In this document: positions 28,677-38,204 of the stretch, in pieces
Layout: each line of letters starts with the position of its first letter
Numbering within the stretch: the first letter of the stretch is position 1
Source of the DNA: Strigamia acuminata
Lineage: Eukaryota; Arthropoda; Chilopoda; Geophilomorpha; Linotaeniidae
Direction: 5' to 3'
Assembly: GCA_949358305.1 (NCBI GenBank)
Contig: OX442314.1
Span: 58,165,369 to 58,229,368, forward strand
DNA length: 64,000 bases
Program-made: the position numbers and the translations under genes
The notes under the pieces: model-generated
The model's input: only the letters and a program-made list of their open reading frames with translations
What the model was told of the DNA's origin: nothing
Databases searched by the model: none

Positions 28677-31564
28677 TTTTTTAGAAGTTCGCCGATTGAT
28701 TTCATCGATTTTTCGAACTCCTCAATAATCTTGTCTTTGCTCGATTTCCTATCAGGACATTCTTTAGCCCAATGTCCCAATTTCTTGCAGATGTTACATG
28801 GGTCAGTAGCAGGTGATTTCGCGACTTTTGGCGAAGGCGAACTTGAACGTTTGGCTTCGTCCTTTTTAGGGGTCGGCAACTTCGATCTACTGAGCGCGTC
28901 TGTTTTTGGTGAACCAAAAGTAACGTTTTTAGGCGCCATCTTTGGTCCAAATTTTCGAGCTACTGCGTTATTACGTGCTAATAAAGCAGCTGCAGCCTCG
29001 CTTTCTGGTTCCGAGTCAGATTTCTCTGGTTCAGAAGCAGTTTCCATTTCTGTCACTTCGGCTAAGTGAGCTTTAGGGGTTGGATGTGGATTTTTCCCAT
29101 CCGATCCCTTCTTCGATTCCTTAGCAGTTTCTGCCAAAAAATCTCCTCGTTTTGGGGGTTGCAAAAGAGGGGTGTTAGCAAAACGTGTGTCTTTTGCCAA
29201 CTCCTTTCTCCGTTGCTGTCGCTTAGCGTACGCAACTTTTTCATCAGCTGGTAGATAAGCTTTATAATTTTCGTCAATCCTTATCTGATTGGCTCGCATA
29301 AATTTGGCTAATTCAGCGAAACCACCCGGATAAGGTGCTCGTACTGAAAGTAGAACATTCTTTGAATAATCTGTCAATCCACGTCGGAATTGACGATCAA
29401 TGGCTGCGTCTCCCATCGTATAAGGGAGAGTGACCAATAAATCCTCAGTCCTTCTTAAATAAGAGCGAAGACTTTCGCCTTTATTTTGAGAAAGATCATC
29501 CCACATTTGTAATAAGTCTTCACTTGACTCTCCATACTCAGTCATGAATTCTTCTACAAAGTGGTTCCAATTTTGAAATTGTTTAGAATAAAACCATTTC
29601 TCAGCTCGGTCTATAAGAGCTTTTGGTACTACTCTTTTCAAAGCAGTGTGACATGCAATGCCATTCAACCTTGAAATTCGTAAAACTTCATCTAAAAGAG
29701 TGGATCCAGCTTCCCATTCTCCATCGAATAAAGCGGGTTTGATGTGATCCCATCTAATAGTTCTTTCATCAACTAGATCGTGAGTCCAGTTGACTGCAGT
29801 ATATTGTGCAATTTTCTGTCGTAATGCGATGTCAGCATTATCGGCAGTAGCGTCAGATCGATTGGAAGATCGACGATCAGCTAGTAATCGATCAATTTCT
29901 TCAGCGGTGTAATAATGAGTATTACGCCGAGAAGAATGGCCTCGATGTCGACGTCGATGAGATCGATGTCGATTATCGCGTTCTTGTTGCGCATTCACAT
30001 CCGAATCCGACCTTGAATCAGATTGTGAATTTGAAGGCGTGTTGAAATGCGGTGTTTCAGGTGGGTCGGGTGGGTCGCCGTCATCATCTGGCGGTCGACG
30101 TCCACCTCCAGGTGGTCCATCTCCATGTCCATCTGGATTTCCTCCATCTGGTGGATTTCTCCTATACTGACCCCCACCTGGCGGGCTTTCATGTCCGTCC
30201 GGCGGTTCGCGTGCTGGATTGGTGTCTCGTCGACTTCTTTTCGACGAATCTTGCTGTTGAGCTAGTGGTATCGTTCGGGCAACATGAATACCAGTTTCAT
30301 GCCGTCTATTTCGATCGTCAACCATTCCCAACAGTCGGTCACTATTGTGAAAAATAGGGTTTCGATTACCAGGGAGCGGATTGCGATCAGCTCTCCGTTC
30401 CTCAGAATCTGAAGGACGTTTTCTTTTTGAGCGATGGCGACGACGCGAACGTTGGTCGTCATCACTCGACAATCCAGATTGGCTACTTAACTCTGAAACA
30501 ACAGAAATTGTTATTGTTTCGGGAGTCAAAATAGGAACAGTTGGCGCCGCCATTTCGGGTTGCACCAATTGGTCAGTATAATTTCTTGCTTGCAAACGAT
30601 CTTTCATTTCTGCAAGCTCTTCTTGAGCGCGCAACAAATCAGCTCGGAGAATTTCATTCTCATTTATTTGATTTTGCGATTCGCCCGGTTGTAATCGCTC
30701 AGCAGGGCCGCTGGACTTGACTTGTCCGCTCGTACTGGGTTGATCCAGCGAGTGGAAAATCTCGTCTTCACGCTTGGCTATTTTGCTCTCGCGAGTACGC
30801 TGTGTTTTAGCACGTGTGTCTAATTCAGCAGCATATCTCACTAGTTGATTATGATTGCGTTGGTAGTGTTCTGCCAAATCAATCAATTCTTTGTTTTTCA
30901 GCTCCAACTTACTTTTGGTAAGTTCGAGTTGTTTTCGCGCCTCTTGGTGTGAGCGAATTGAAAGTTCATTTCTAACATTCATTTTAGAAAGATCTTCCAC
31001 TTCACCTTTTAATCTATATTCTCTAGCTTTTTGGGCTAGAAATTCCTCATTTTGTCGATTGAGTTCCATGTGTTGGAGCTCAACCTCCGCTTTTTGTTGT
31101 TGAAGCTCAGCTTCTTTTCGTTCCATTTCAAATTGTAAATTTGAAACGGCACGATCAGTGTGAAGTCGTATCATGGCGCGATGAATCTCTTCCACCGTCA
31201 TGTCGTCCGTTATTTGGGCGCCATCCTGGCGTGCTTGATTTCTCAAAGCATCCAGCATGGTCATGCGAGGAGGTGATTCGTGAGACGATTCACTTTCCAT
31301 TTCACGTAATGTATTTTCCACTTCCTCCAGTGGAAGTGGCGGGAGTTCTTGTTCGTTAGAACTCGCACTTGAAGCGCTTAATGCTCTAGCAACTTCATTT
31401 TCAGCATCCTTAAGTTGTTTCGGATCTGGAATTGGTGTTATTTCTTCGGAAATAATTTTCTCCACAAGCATTTCAGGCTCGAGAGCCGGCAAAACCGTCG
31501 CTGCTCGTTTCTGAGTGCTTGGTCGACCTCGTTGTCGTTTTACAATTTGCATTGGCGTCGCCAT
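28670..31564 (-). CDS. Element 2 Gag
   Basis: 964 residues from ATG 31564 (MATPMQIVKRQRGRP), about 72 nt after the primer site. Residues about 130-260 are Glu/Gln/Lys-rich with heptad character (likely coiled coil). An Arg/Ser/Pro/Gly-rich segment follows, then a capsid-like retrotransposon-gag region (WFYSKQFQNWNHFVEEFMTEYG). One canonical CCHC zinc knuckle, CNICKKLGHWAKEC, lies at about 922-935. The final codons CTA AAA AAC TTG TAA contain an A AAA AAC slippery heptamer in the correct phase, two codons before the stop. Gag assembles the particle and packages element RNA. Confidence 0.9.
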   Translation of the reverse strand: MATPMQIVKRQRGRPSTQKRAATVLPALEPEMLVEKIISEEITPIPDPKQLKDAENEVARALSASSASSNEQELPPLPLEEVENTLREMESESSHESPPRMTMLDALRNQARQDGAQITDDMTVEEIHRAMIRLHTDRAVSNLQFEMERKEAELQQQKAEVELQHMELNRQNEEFLAQKAREYRLKGEVEDLSKMNVRNELSIRSHQEARKQLELTKSKLELKNKELIDLAEHYQRNHNQLVRYAAELDTRAKTQRTRESKIAKREDEIFHSLDQPSTSGQVKSSGPAERLQPGESQNQINENEILRADLLRAQEELAEMKDRLQARNYTDQLVQPEMAAPTVPILTPETITISVVSELSSQSGLSSDDDQRSRRRHRSKRKRPSDSEERRADRNPLPGNRNPIFHNSDRLLGMVDDRNRRHETGIHVARTIPLAQQQDSSKRSRRDTNPAREPPDGHESPPGGGQYRRNPPDGGNPDGHGDGPPGGGRRPPDDDGDPPDPPETPHFNTPSNSQSDSRSDSDVNAQQERDNRHRSHRRRHRGHSSRRNTHYYTAEEIDRLLADRRSSNRSDATADNADIALRQKIAQYTAVNWTHDLVDERTIRWDHIKPALFDGEWEAGSTLLDEVLRISRLNGIACHTALKRVVPKALIDRAEKWFYSKQFQNWNHFVEEFMTEYGESSEDLLQMWDDLSQNKGESLRSYLRRTEDLLVTLPYTMGDAAIDRQFRRGLTDYSKNVLLSVRAPYPGGFAELAKFMRANQIRIDENYKAYLPADEKVAYAKRQQRRKELAKDTRFANTPLLQPPKRGDFLAETAKESKKGSDGKNPHPTPKAHLAEVTEMETASEPEKSDSEPESEAAAALLARNNAVARKFGPKMAPKNVTFGSPKTDALSRSKLPTPKKDEAKRSSSPSPKVAKSPATDPCNICKKLGHWAKECPDRKSSKDKIIEEFEKSMKSIGELLKNL
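28676..28682 (-). promoter_or_regulatory. Element 2 -1 ribosomal frameshift site
   Basis: Minus strand A AAA AAC, read by gag as AAA AAC immediately before TTG TAA. Slipping back one base enters the pol frame. It is a textbook X XXY YYZ heptamer, the type used by several retroviruses. A downstream pairing element was not modelled. Confidence 0.85.
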
Positions 31565-31635
31565 TTTGTCAAATTGAAAAAGAACAATGGAAATAAAGGA
31601 TCTTTTTGCAAAAATCGGATTTTAACAATCAAAAC

Positions 31636-31654
31636 AATCCCGGACGGGCCCCCA
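31636..31654 (-). other. Element 2 primer binding site, tRNA-Pro
   Basis: Minus strand TGGGGGCCCGTCCGGGATT, two bases after the 5' LTR. It complements the 3' end of a tRNA-Pro with acceptor CGGGCCC plus CCA. Confidence 0.85.
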
Positions 31655-31656
31655 AG

Positions 31657-32743
31657 TGCGGCGATCCGGGTTTTTACTTATTAAATTATATAAATTCAAT
31701 AAGCAATCGTCGGTGAGATGCCGTACAGGACTTCTACTCTGTGGCTAAATGGTTGTCTAGGGGAATGATTTTTACACGGAGAGTAAAAGGAAAAATTAGA
31801 TTGTTTTAATCGTTCTAAATACACTCGATAAATGCAAAGGGAAAATAATAATAATGTAATGACTGGGTCGATCTGGCTTCTCTTTGTACTTGGACACTCA
31901 CAGTTGACCGTTGGCTCCAAGATGGCGTCGATGGCGTCGTGTGAGCGCGGGATTTTAGCGGAGTAAACTCAACGCTAAAATATGTTGCTAAAATATTCTA
32001 AAATCCTCGCGGAGCAAGCTCAACACGAGAATACGTCTTGCACACAGCGGTTTGATTATTACGGAGCAAGCTCGACGTAACAATCCGTCTTAACACAGAT
32101 CGCTTTGTGGAGTTAAACTCGACACAAAGCCTTCAAATTGACAGAGCACGCTCAATGTCAATTCACACACAGAAATGGCTTAAATTACTCGTAGTAATTC
32201 AAGCTAGAAAGGCGCTATTCCGTACAGTTGGCACGGACCAGCAATGAATCTCAACTCTTCCAGATATCACAGATCACACTTAGCAGGGTTTGGCATAAGT
32301 TTGACACAGATGTGAATGGTTTGGAAGCAGAATCAAGAATGCGGGAAGAGTGGGCCAAAACCGTTTGGCTCACTCCTGAATCTGCTCAGAAAAGGTGCGC
32401 AGATGACGAGTTGCACAAAGATCACACACGGCCGCCTTTGGGTCGTGTGCAACAATTGAGCCGGGCACGCGCGAGGGGAAGGGATGCTCCGCCCAGGCAC
32501 ACGCCTAGCAGCATCATCAAAGCAATGCACGCTGCAGCGCGATTGGTTGACGCTGTTGCTGGGCCAAAACTTGCTGCAAAACACAATATTATTTGGGTAA
32601 TATTGTGTCTTGTTTTATATTTTATTAATGTATGTTTTATTTCAATTTACATTGAAACAAAACATATAAGCTTGTTGAATATGTTTATAAGACAATTTGG
32701 AAATATGGTGCGCACTCAAATAGGAATATTTGAGGTCACCACA
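31657..32743 (-). repeat. Element 2 5' LTR
   Basis: 1087 bp, nearly identical to 19963-21049. The hairpin array is repeated at 31952-32163. ATTT target duplication follows at 32744-32747. Confidence 0.95.
31952..32163 (-). repeat. Five-hairpin array, copy in 5' LTR
   Basis: Same five units as at 20258-20469. None of the visible LTR differences falls within them. Confidence 0.75.
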
Positions 32744-32747
32744 ATTT

Positions 32748-33837
32748 ATAGCAGAGGAAATATGTGTCTTCTGATGTTTTTTATTTATTGACTTGTAAAC
32801 TGCGTGGAAGAGTGTTTAGTTGGATAAAATCAGTGTTCCAAGGTGGATTAATTATAGAAGGTTTGTTCTCAAGGTGGTCCTAACTAGTCGTAACTAACAT
32901 TTGAGACTTAGTTTCTGCTGCGGAGGCAAGTGTTCCAAGAAGAGCTGAACGAGTGAATTATTGTACATACAGCAGAGATTGACGGACCATGGCCCAGTTG
33001 ATTTTGGGCAGCTTATTGCTCTTCACAGGCTCGTCGTTGCAAGAATGGATTTCGTGAGACGTTTTCTTTAAAGGTCATAGGAAGAGAAAAATAAAAATTA
33101 ACACGAAGATTACTTGTGTCATTATTAGACCAAATCCGTTGTTCTTACTTGTTCAATTGTTTCCAGATTGTTATATTGTTTGTTTAAAATTTGAAAAATT
33201 GCTAAATGTCCTCCATTTTTATTTTACGAAAGTTTCAAAAAGTTGTCGTTGGTGGCGCTTTTTATGACGTCATAAGCGACAAACAAACAGATTTTTAGCA
33301 TGGGCTTGGCTTCATTTGACAGTACTATTAGGTTATTGGGCTTTTAATATTATAGTTACTCACGTAACTTAAAATAATCGAAATATACTTAAAACTTATC
33401 TGGAAGGACTTGGATCACCGATGGCACAGGATTTAAACTGATTGTTGAAGATTGGATAAAGAAGCACGCGTACACACAGGGGTTACATTGAACAGTGATT
33501 TTATTTAAACAGGATATGCAAATATCTATTTCGTTTCCCCCTTTATACATAAAAATAAGTCAACCCAATACAGTGTGGGTCACCGAAGTGACCCTCTGGT
33601 GGCCAAACATGGCGCCACCTCCAATTCCCCCCAATTGGCGCGTCCCTTTAAAACGCCAGTTTTTACAAATATTCATTAAATAATTATTTGCTATTTAGAG
33701 CACGCGTATGTGTTCAAAATAACTAATAGAAAATTATCTTTTGGAGTGTTCTAGGAACCTTTCGGAATCCGTATATCAGTTGTAATTGTTGTTAGATAGT
33801 GCTAAAAGGGTCCTTCCCTCCAGAAGAGAACTGTGTT
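32748..33837. other. Intergenic, no gene seen
   Basis: AT-rich. The stretch at 33480-33680, with AATAAA on the minus strand and a GC-rich part, resembles LTR-type sequence, but no ends could be defined. Confidence 0.35.
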
Positions 33838-33950
33838 TGTGACCAGCTGCCCCTGCGCTCTGATCACTTGCCTGCAGCACTTGGCGTAGTTGTCGCGTCC
33901 ATCACGCGCCTGTTGCGGTCCCCCGCAACCAGACGGAGTTCTAACAACTT
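33838..33950 (+). mobile_element. LTR fragment of the element 1 family
   Basis: TGTGACCAGCTGCCCCTGCG and then GTTGCGGTCCCCCGCAACCAG match the start of the element 1 LTR with substitutions and a deletion. Similarity fades after about 33950. It is a truncated LTR without ends or target duplication. Confidence 0.7.
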
Positions 33951-34406
33951 GGTCCCAAGATAAAACCACGTAACTTGTATGTAATTTAACGTCGATGGTA
34001 CTTAAATGATGGGGAAAAATTAACCAACTTCTCTTTTTGGATTAGAAATGATTAAGCTTAAAAAATTAACTTGTTTCCAACTAATTTTTTTTTTAAATAT
34101 TGATATTTCATTCATTACGGTTGCTTTGCAGTGACACAAACATTACACAATTCAAAAATAAAAATTTACAAAGTGATGCATTTTCAGATGGCTTATTTGT
34201 TGTTCTTATCAGCATTACATAACAAGTCCAAAAATTCTCTATCTGCACGTTCTTGCGTCTCGTCGCTAATCCACGGAGATGCAAACATCTCTTTATCCAA
34301 AGGCTCATCGACTCGACAACACCGAATATCTTCGGGCCGATGCCCCCCTTTAAAATACTCTAGCTGACGCCTCACAGCGATTCAATCGCTAGAACCGAAC
34401 ACGACC

Positions 34407-34781
34407 GAACGATTCATCAACATCGACAACCCGTTTCCCTTCGCCTGTACAGCTTGCAACAAGAAATTCACGGGCAAAGAACCTCACCAACAACATCTCA
34501 ACAGTGCAGAACACGTGAAAAAAGCGCAGAACAAACCGCACGTTGAAAAGCGCGTCGACGGTGCATTTCCATTCGCCTGCGAAACTTGCGCCAAGAACTT
34601 CACGGGCGACGAACCCTACAAACAGCATTTGGCCAGCGCGCTGCACTTAAAAAAAGCGCAGAATCTGCTAGAAGACACCTTCCCGTTCGCTTGCGACACT
34701 TGCGTGTATTATTCATCACCACACATTCCCTTTAAGTATCGTAGTATGAATGTCGGTGACATAGGTGGTACGTGTCGGTAG
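34407..34781 (+). pseudogene. C2H2 (JAZ/U1-type) zinc-finger gene fragment
   Basis: One open frame with no initiating ATG encodes three tandem repeats of about 40 residues. Each starts FPFAC-X2-C, and the first two continue with K-F-T-G...H-X5-H (CTACNKKFTGKEPHQQH, CETCAKNFTGDEPYKQH). This is the spacing of U1-like/JAZ zinc fingers that bind structured or double-stranded RNA. The third repeat stops after CDTC and runs into unrelated sequence. Both ends of the gene are missing, so this is a truncated copy or an isolated exon. I see no splice sites that I would defend. Confidence 0.6.
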
Positions 34782-36124
34782 TCCAAAACGCTTGTCCAAT
34801 CGGCAGCGACTACGATGATTGTTTACTACTGCAGATTCCATCAGTTTATTGCGGTTTAGTGAGCATTTATTTTGCAAGAGTGGCCATTAAAGTTGTTCTT
34901 GCGTGGTTTGAGCGCGGAGAACAAAAGGAGGGTTGTGTCTGAAAATTTCACAGAGGCAAATTTTCATTAAATTTAAATTAAATTGAATTTACCACTATTT
35001 ACTAACAGCACCATCTATTGACAAAATTGATTATTTCTGACCACAAACACCACTGTATACTCAACAAGAAAGTGGAATTGGTCTATGAGTTGCTGTTCTG
35101 TGTTGATGACATGAAACTTCCCAAAGGGTCTCCCAATGGTCCCCCAAGGATCCCCCAGGGGTCGTCCAAAAAAAAGTTTGGGACATTTCCTGTGCATGGT
35201 TCTTGTGTAAACAGTGTTTGAAGTTGGGTGTGAATTTGGGGAAAGTGGCAATGTTTGGGAGTCTGTAACTTTCTTATCCAGAGTGGTGTCGTTCTGAAAT
35301 TTGGTGTGTCGGTGGAGGAGGGGCCAAGGAACTTCCAAAAAAGGTTTGGGAGATTTCCTGTGCGTGGTTGTTGCACAATCTCAATTAGAAGTTTGGAGTC
35401 TAGGCGCAGACCTAATTCCTAACTTTTAAACTAGTTTTTCAGGAATTTGCGCACACTTTTGGCCCTTCTACCATACATATTCGGAATCAGCTCGCTGAGT
35501 GTAGCAAAATGAGCCTATGTTTATTAAAATACTAAAATATTAGCATTATGTCATAAACAATGTACTATCTTCCCGAAGCACACAACCACCAAAATTCCAG
35601 TCAAAATTAGTTCTCTAACGCTTGAAAGCACAATTTAAAGAGCAGCTCCATCTTGGAAAAAGCACAAATCAGCAAAAATGTACAATTCTTTACAGTCAAT
35701 AATCCAATTTGAATACATTTTACTTCGCAGACTGTTAGTAAACACTATCGAATCCGTAGAACCGTCACCGCTTTGCTTGTACTATCGTACTCTCAACACG
35801 ATTGCCGATGCCGTGCGTCGTTGTCGCCCATCCTACACCAACTTTTCGAGCTGGATCTGAATTTAAGGTCAGAATTTGGTAGTGAGAACTGGTGAGAACT
35901 GGTGAATTGACGGTTTCTTAATAAGCACCCATCCAGTATTATGTTTGTATTTGATTAAATTTTATTTTAATTTTTTATGTATAAAAATTTCACTAATAAA
36001 TGAATAAAACATAAAATATATCTTTAATTAATTCTGTTTTTTTTTATTCAAGAATTGAAAAATTGAAATGAACGGTTTATTGACCCAACATAGTTCAGAA
36101 ATAAAATTAAATTTAAAAAATAAT
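34782..36124. other. Intergenic with a diverged direct repeat
   Basis: No gene seen. A unit of about 40 bp (TTTGGGA-ATTTCCTGTGC-TGGTT) occurs near 35175-35208 and again near 35342-35372, suggesting decayed tandem sequence. A 60-codon ATG frame at 35678-35860 has no recognisable features. Confidence 0.35.
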
Positions 36125-36313
36125 CTAATTGCAAATAGATTCTAGTACAGTTGGATCTGTTTTAAAACATGCATTCTCAAAATGATCATTGCACAGACGA
36201 GAATGTTTTGATGGCTTAAAACCTTTTCTACTACGATTTTTTAACCAACATGCTAAGATTTTGGAGTTTCCTGGAAACCTAAAAAAGCTTTTGTCACTTG
36301 TTGAACCACTTTT
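36125..36313 (-). pseudogene. THAP-domain fragment abutting element 4
   Basis: The frame (minus) contains SFFRFPGNSKILACWLKN, then SKHSRLCNDHFENACF, the central FxRFP, the Trp and the CxxHF zinc ligands of the C2CH THAP DNA-binding domain. The N-terminal CxxxC half is absent, because the sequence upstream is the element 4 LTR. A TAG ends the frame at 36125. THAP domains occur in transcription factors and in P-element transposases. This is a broken remnant. Confidence 0.65.
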
Positions 36314-36560
36314 TGATGTGTTCTGTGCATGGATTGACTTCGGATTCCGTGGATTCTGTCGGATTGTGTTGGAGGTGGTCAAGGAACGAGGCAGTGGTTG
36401 CAAGGAACCGAATTAGAATGCTTTTTTAATGACATGAAAGTACTGGTGGCGCTGCTCGCGATCTCGTGACGTCGCGGGAACGCGACGTGAATGACGTGAA
36501 AGACGCGCGCCACAAAATACACAATGGTCAAGAATGACCAATGGAGTGCGAGACACTCCA
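36314..36560 (-). repeat. Element 4 3' LTR
   Basis: 247 bp. On the minus strand it starts TGGAGTGTCTCGC and ends CACATCA. A short G-rich purine stretch (GAGGGGATGC) precedes it. Confidence 0.8.
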
Positions 36561-36639
36561 GCATCCCCTCAATTGCGAAGCAACCGAGAAGAGCAATTAA
36601 AACAAACAATTGAACATATAATTAATTTGAACATAAGAA

Positions 36640-36850
36640 TTGTTGTGCAAATAGTTGCACGAAATTTGTAACAGAATAGTGCAAGAGTTGCACGAAATTA
36701 GTAACAGAATAGTGCAAGAGTTGCACGAAATTTGTAATGCAAAACAAAACATTGAAACACGAATTGAAATTGAATAGCACATATTTGAACATTGAATAAA
36801 TTGAAACACGAATTGAAATTGAATAGCACATATTTGAACATTGAATAAAA
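36640..36850 (-). repeat. Two tandem repeats inside element 4
   Basis: A unit of about 33 bp (TGCAAGAGTTGCACGAAAT...) occurs three times at about 36650-36740. A unit of about 49 bp (TTGAAACACGAATTGAAAT...) occurs twice at about 36750-36850. They occupy the place where pol would be. Confidence 0.8.
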
Positions 36851-36900
36851 TGAGTTAAGGATAACTCTCTCCTCCCCCCCCTGAAAATGGCTGGAAACAG

Positions 36901-37755
36901 CTAATAAAATTGCAAAACGCGCGGCTGAACATGTACCGTGTTGACGGGGACTGACTCGGTTATAGACTGTTTATCACCGGACCAGCAGGCAGCCTGAATG
37001 TGCCCAATCTTGCCGCACGCATGGCACCGGGACCGTCGAAACTTACACTCGTGTCTACGATGGTCCGTGGCGCCGCACGAAAAGCATTTGTGGCGGTCGT
37101 CACTCGATTGGGGCTGGAGGCTCGCAGGATCCGCTGGAGGCGCCGGGCCGTGAGAAGAAGAACTGTGGTCACGGTGGAAGTTCCGTCGCCGGTTCCCATC
37201 GGTCTGGATCGCGTGGACTGCCGTAGGAGGGTCCTCGAAACTGGAAACGTCGGCGTAGGCCAATTCCGCGGCGGTCGCAGCATCCAGCGCCTTCTCGAAC
37301 GTCAAGTCGCTTTGAATGATGAGCGTGTTTTGCATGTGTTTCATCTGCAAACCCCAGATGAATTGGTTGCGCAGTTCATTATTGAGCGATTCGCCAAGCT
37401 CGCAGTATCTTGTTAGCGCTTGGAGTGCGGCCGCGAAGTCTGCAACGGATTCATCGGGCTTTCGTCGCCGTGAGCGGAAGCGGAACAGCTCGCCGCCGAC
37501 CAGTGGCTTGGGCTTCTGGTGCTTTTCCATCAGCTTAATCACATCGGCGTACAGCATTTCGGCCGGATCTTTCGGGAACGGCAAGTCCGTGATTTTTTTA
37601 AAAGTTGCAATGCCGACGCAAGCCAACAAGGTATTAACTTTCTGCTTGTCGTTGGTAATTCCATTGCAGGTGAAAACGCACTTTAGCTGGGCAGTGTAAG
37701 TGCTCCAGTCGTCTGCTGGATCGTATTTGTCAGGGTCACCAACAAGGCGAGGCAT
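36901..37755 (-). CDS. Element 4 Gag (mag-like)
   Basis: 284 residues from ATG 37755 (MPRLVGDPDKYDP). The central part follows the typical mag-type gag pattern: FTCNGITNDKQKVNTLLACVG, HQKPKPLVGGELFRFRSR, DESVADFAAALQALTRYCELG, LRNQFIWGL and a Leu-Thr-Phe-Glu-Lys-Ala segment. Two canonical CCHC zinc knuckles are at about 224-237 (CFSCGATDHRRHEC) and 244-257 (CHACGKIGHIQAAC). In full elements of this lineage pol follows gag; here the frame ends after VLQFY with no protease or RT. The gag itself looks intact. Confidence 0.85.
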   Translation of the reverse strand: MPRLVGDPDKYDPADDWSTYTAQLKCVFTCNGITNDKQKVNTLLACVGIATFKKITDLPFPKDPAEMLYADVIKLMEKHQKPKPLVGGELFRFRSRRRKPDESVADFAAALQALTRYCELGESLNNELRNQFIWGLQMKHMQNTLIIQSDLTFEKALDAATAAELAYADVSSFEDPPTAVHAIQTDGNRRRNFHRDHSSSSHGPAPPADPASLQPQSSDDRHKCFSCGATDHRRHECKFRRSRCHACGKIGHIQAACWSGDKQSITESVPVNTVHVQPRVLQFY

Positions 37756-37937
37756 CTCGTAGATTTAGAAGAATAAAATCGGCGAAAACACACGTATAAA
37801 CTCACACGATTGGAATTAGGCCTGCACTAGAAAGGCGTGGACAGCGTGGACGGAGGACAGCGTGGTTAGAGACCGGAAGTGTTCGAAAAAGCACACAACA
37901 ACACCAAAAAGTCACTGGAAATTAATTGGGTTGAAAT

Positions 37938-37955
37938 ATCCCATCCTCGTCGCCA
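37938..37955 (-). other. Element 4 primer binding site, tRNA-Ser
   Basis: Minus strand TGGCGACGAGGATGGGAT, two bases after the LTR, complementary to the 3' end of animal tRNA-Ser. Confidence 0.85.
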
Positions 37956-37957
37956 TT

Positions 37958-38204
37958 TGATGTGTTCTGTGCGTGGATTGACTTCGGGTTCTGTGGATTC
38001 TGTCGGATTGTGTTGGAGGTGGTCAAGGAACGAGGCAGTGGTTGCAAGGAACCGAATTGGAATGCTTTTTTAATGACATGAAAGTACTGGTGGCGCTGCT
38101 CGCGATCTCGTGACGTCGCGGGAACGCGACGTGAATGACGTGAAAGACGCGCGCCACAAAATACACAATGGTCAAGAATGACCAATGGAGTGCGAGACAC
38201 TCCA
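37958..38204 (-). repeat. Element 4 5' LTR
   Basis: 247 bp partner of 36314-36560. Confidence 0.8.

Larger units (their letters stand above)
19963..32743 (-). mobile_element. Element 2: 12.8-kb Ty3/Gypsy LTR retrotransposon
   Basis: 12,781 bp with 1087-bp LTRs and ATTT on both sides (19959-19962 and 32744-32747). Reading on the minus strand: LTR, 2-nt spacer, tRNA-Pro primer site, gag, -1 frameshift site, pol (broken in RNase H), ORF3 with apparent introns, polypurine tract, LTR. The two LTRs differ at only two positions that I can see (20701 versus 32395, and 20791 versus 32485), so the insertion is recent even though pol is damaged. Confidence 0.95.
36314..38204 (-). mobile_element. Element 4: short mag-like LTR element, gag only
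   Basis: Two 247-bp LTRs (TG...CA) with about four differences flank 1.4 kb containing a primer site, a gag gene and tandem repeats but no pol. The tRNA-Ser primer site and the gag type fit the mag lineage of Ty3/Gypsy. The bases next to the two ends (tttt and gcct) do not match, so the copy was rearranged or the insertion is old. It must depend on another element for replication. Confidence 0.75.

Noticed and set aside
36650-36850. CRISPR-like short repeats
   Set aside because: The units are directly tandem without spacers, and the genome is eukaryotic.
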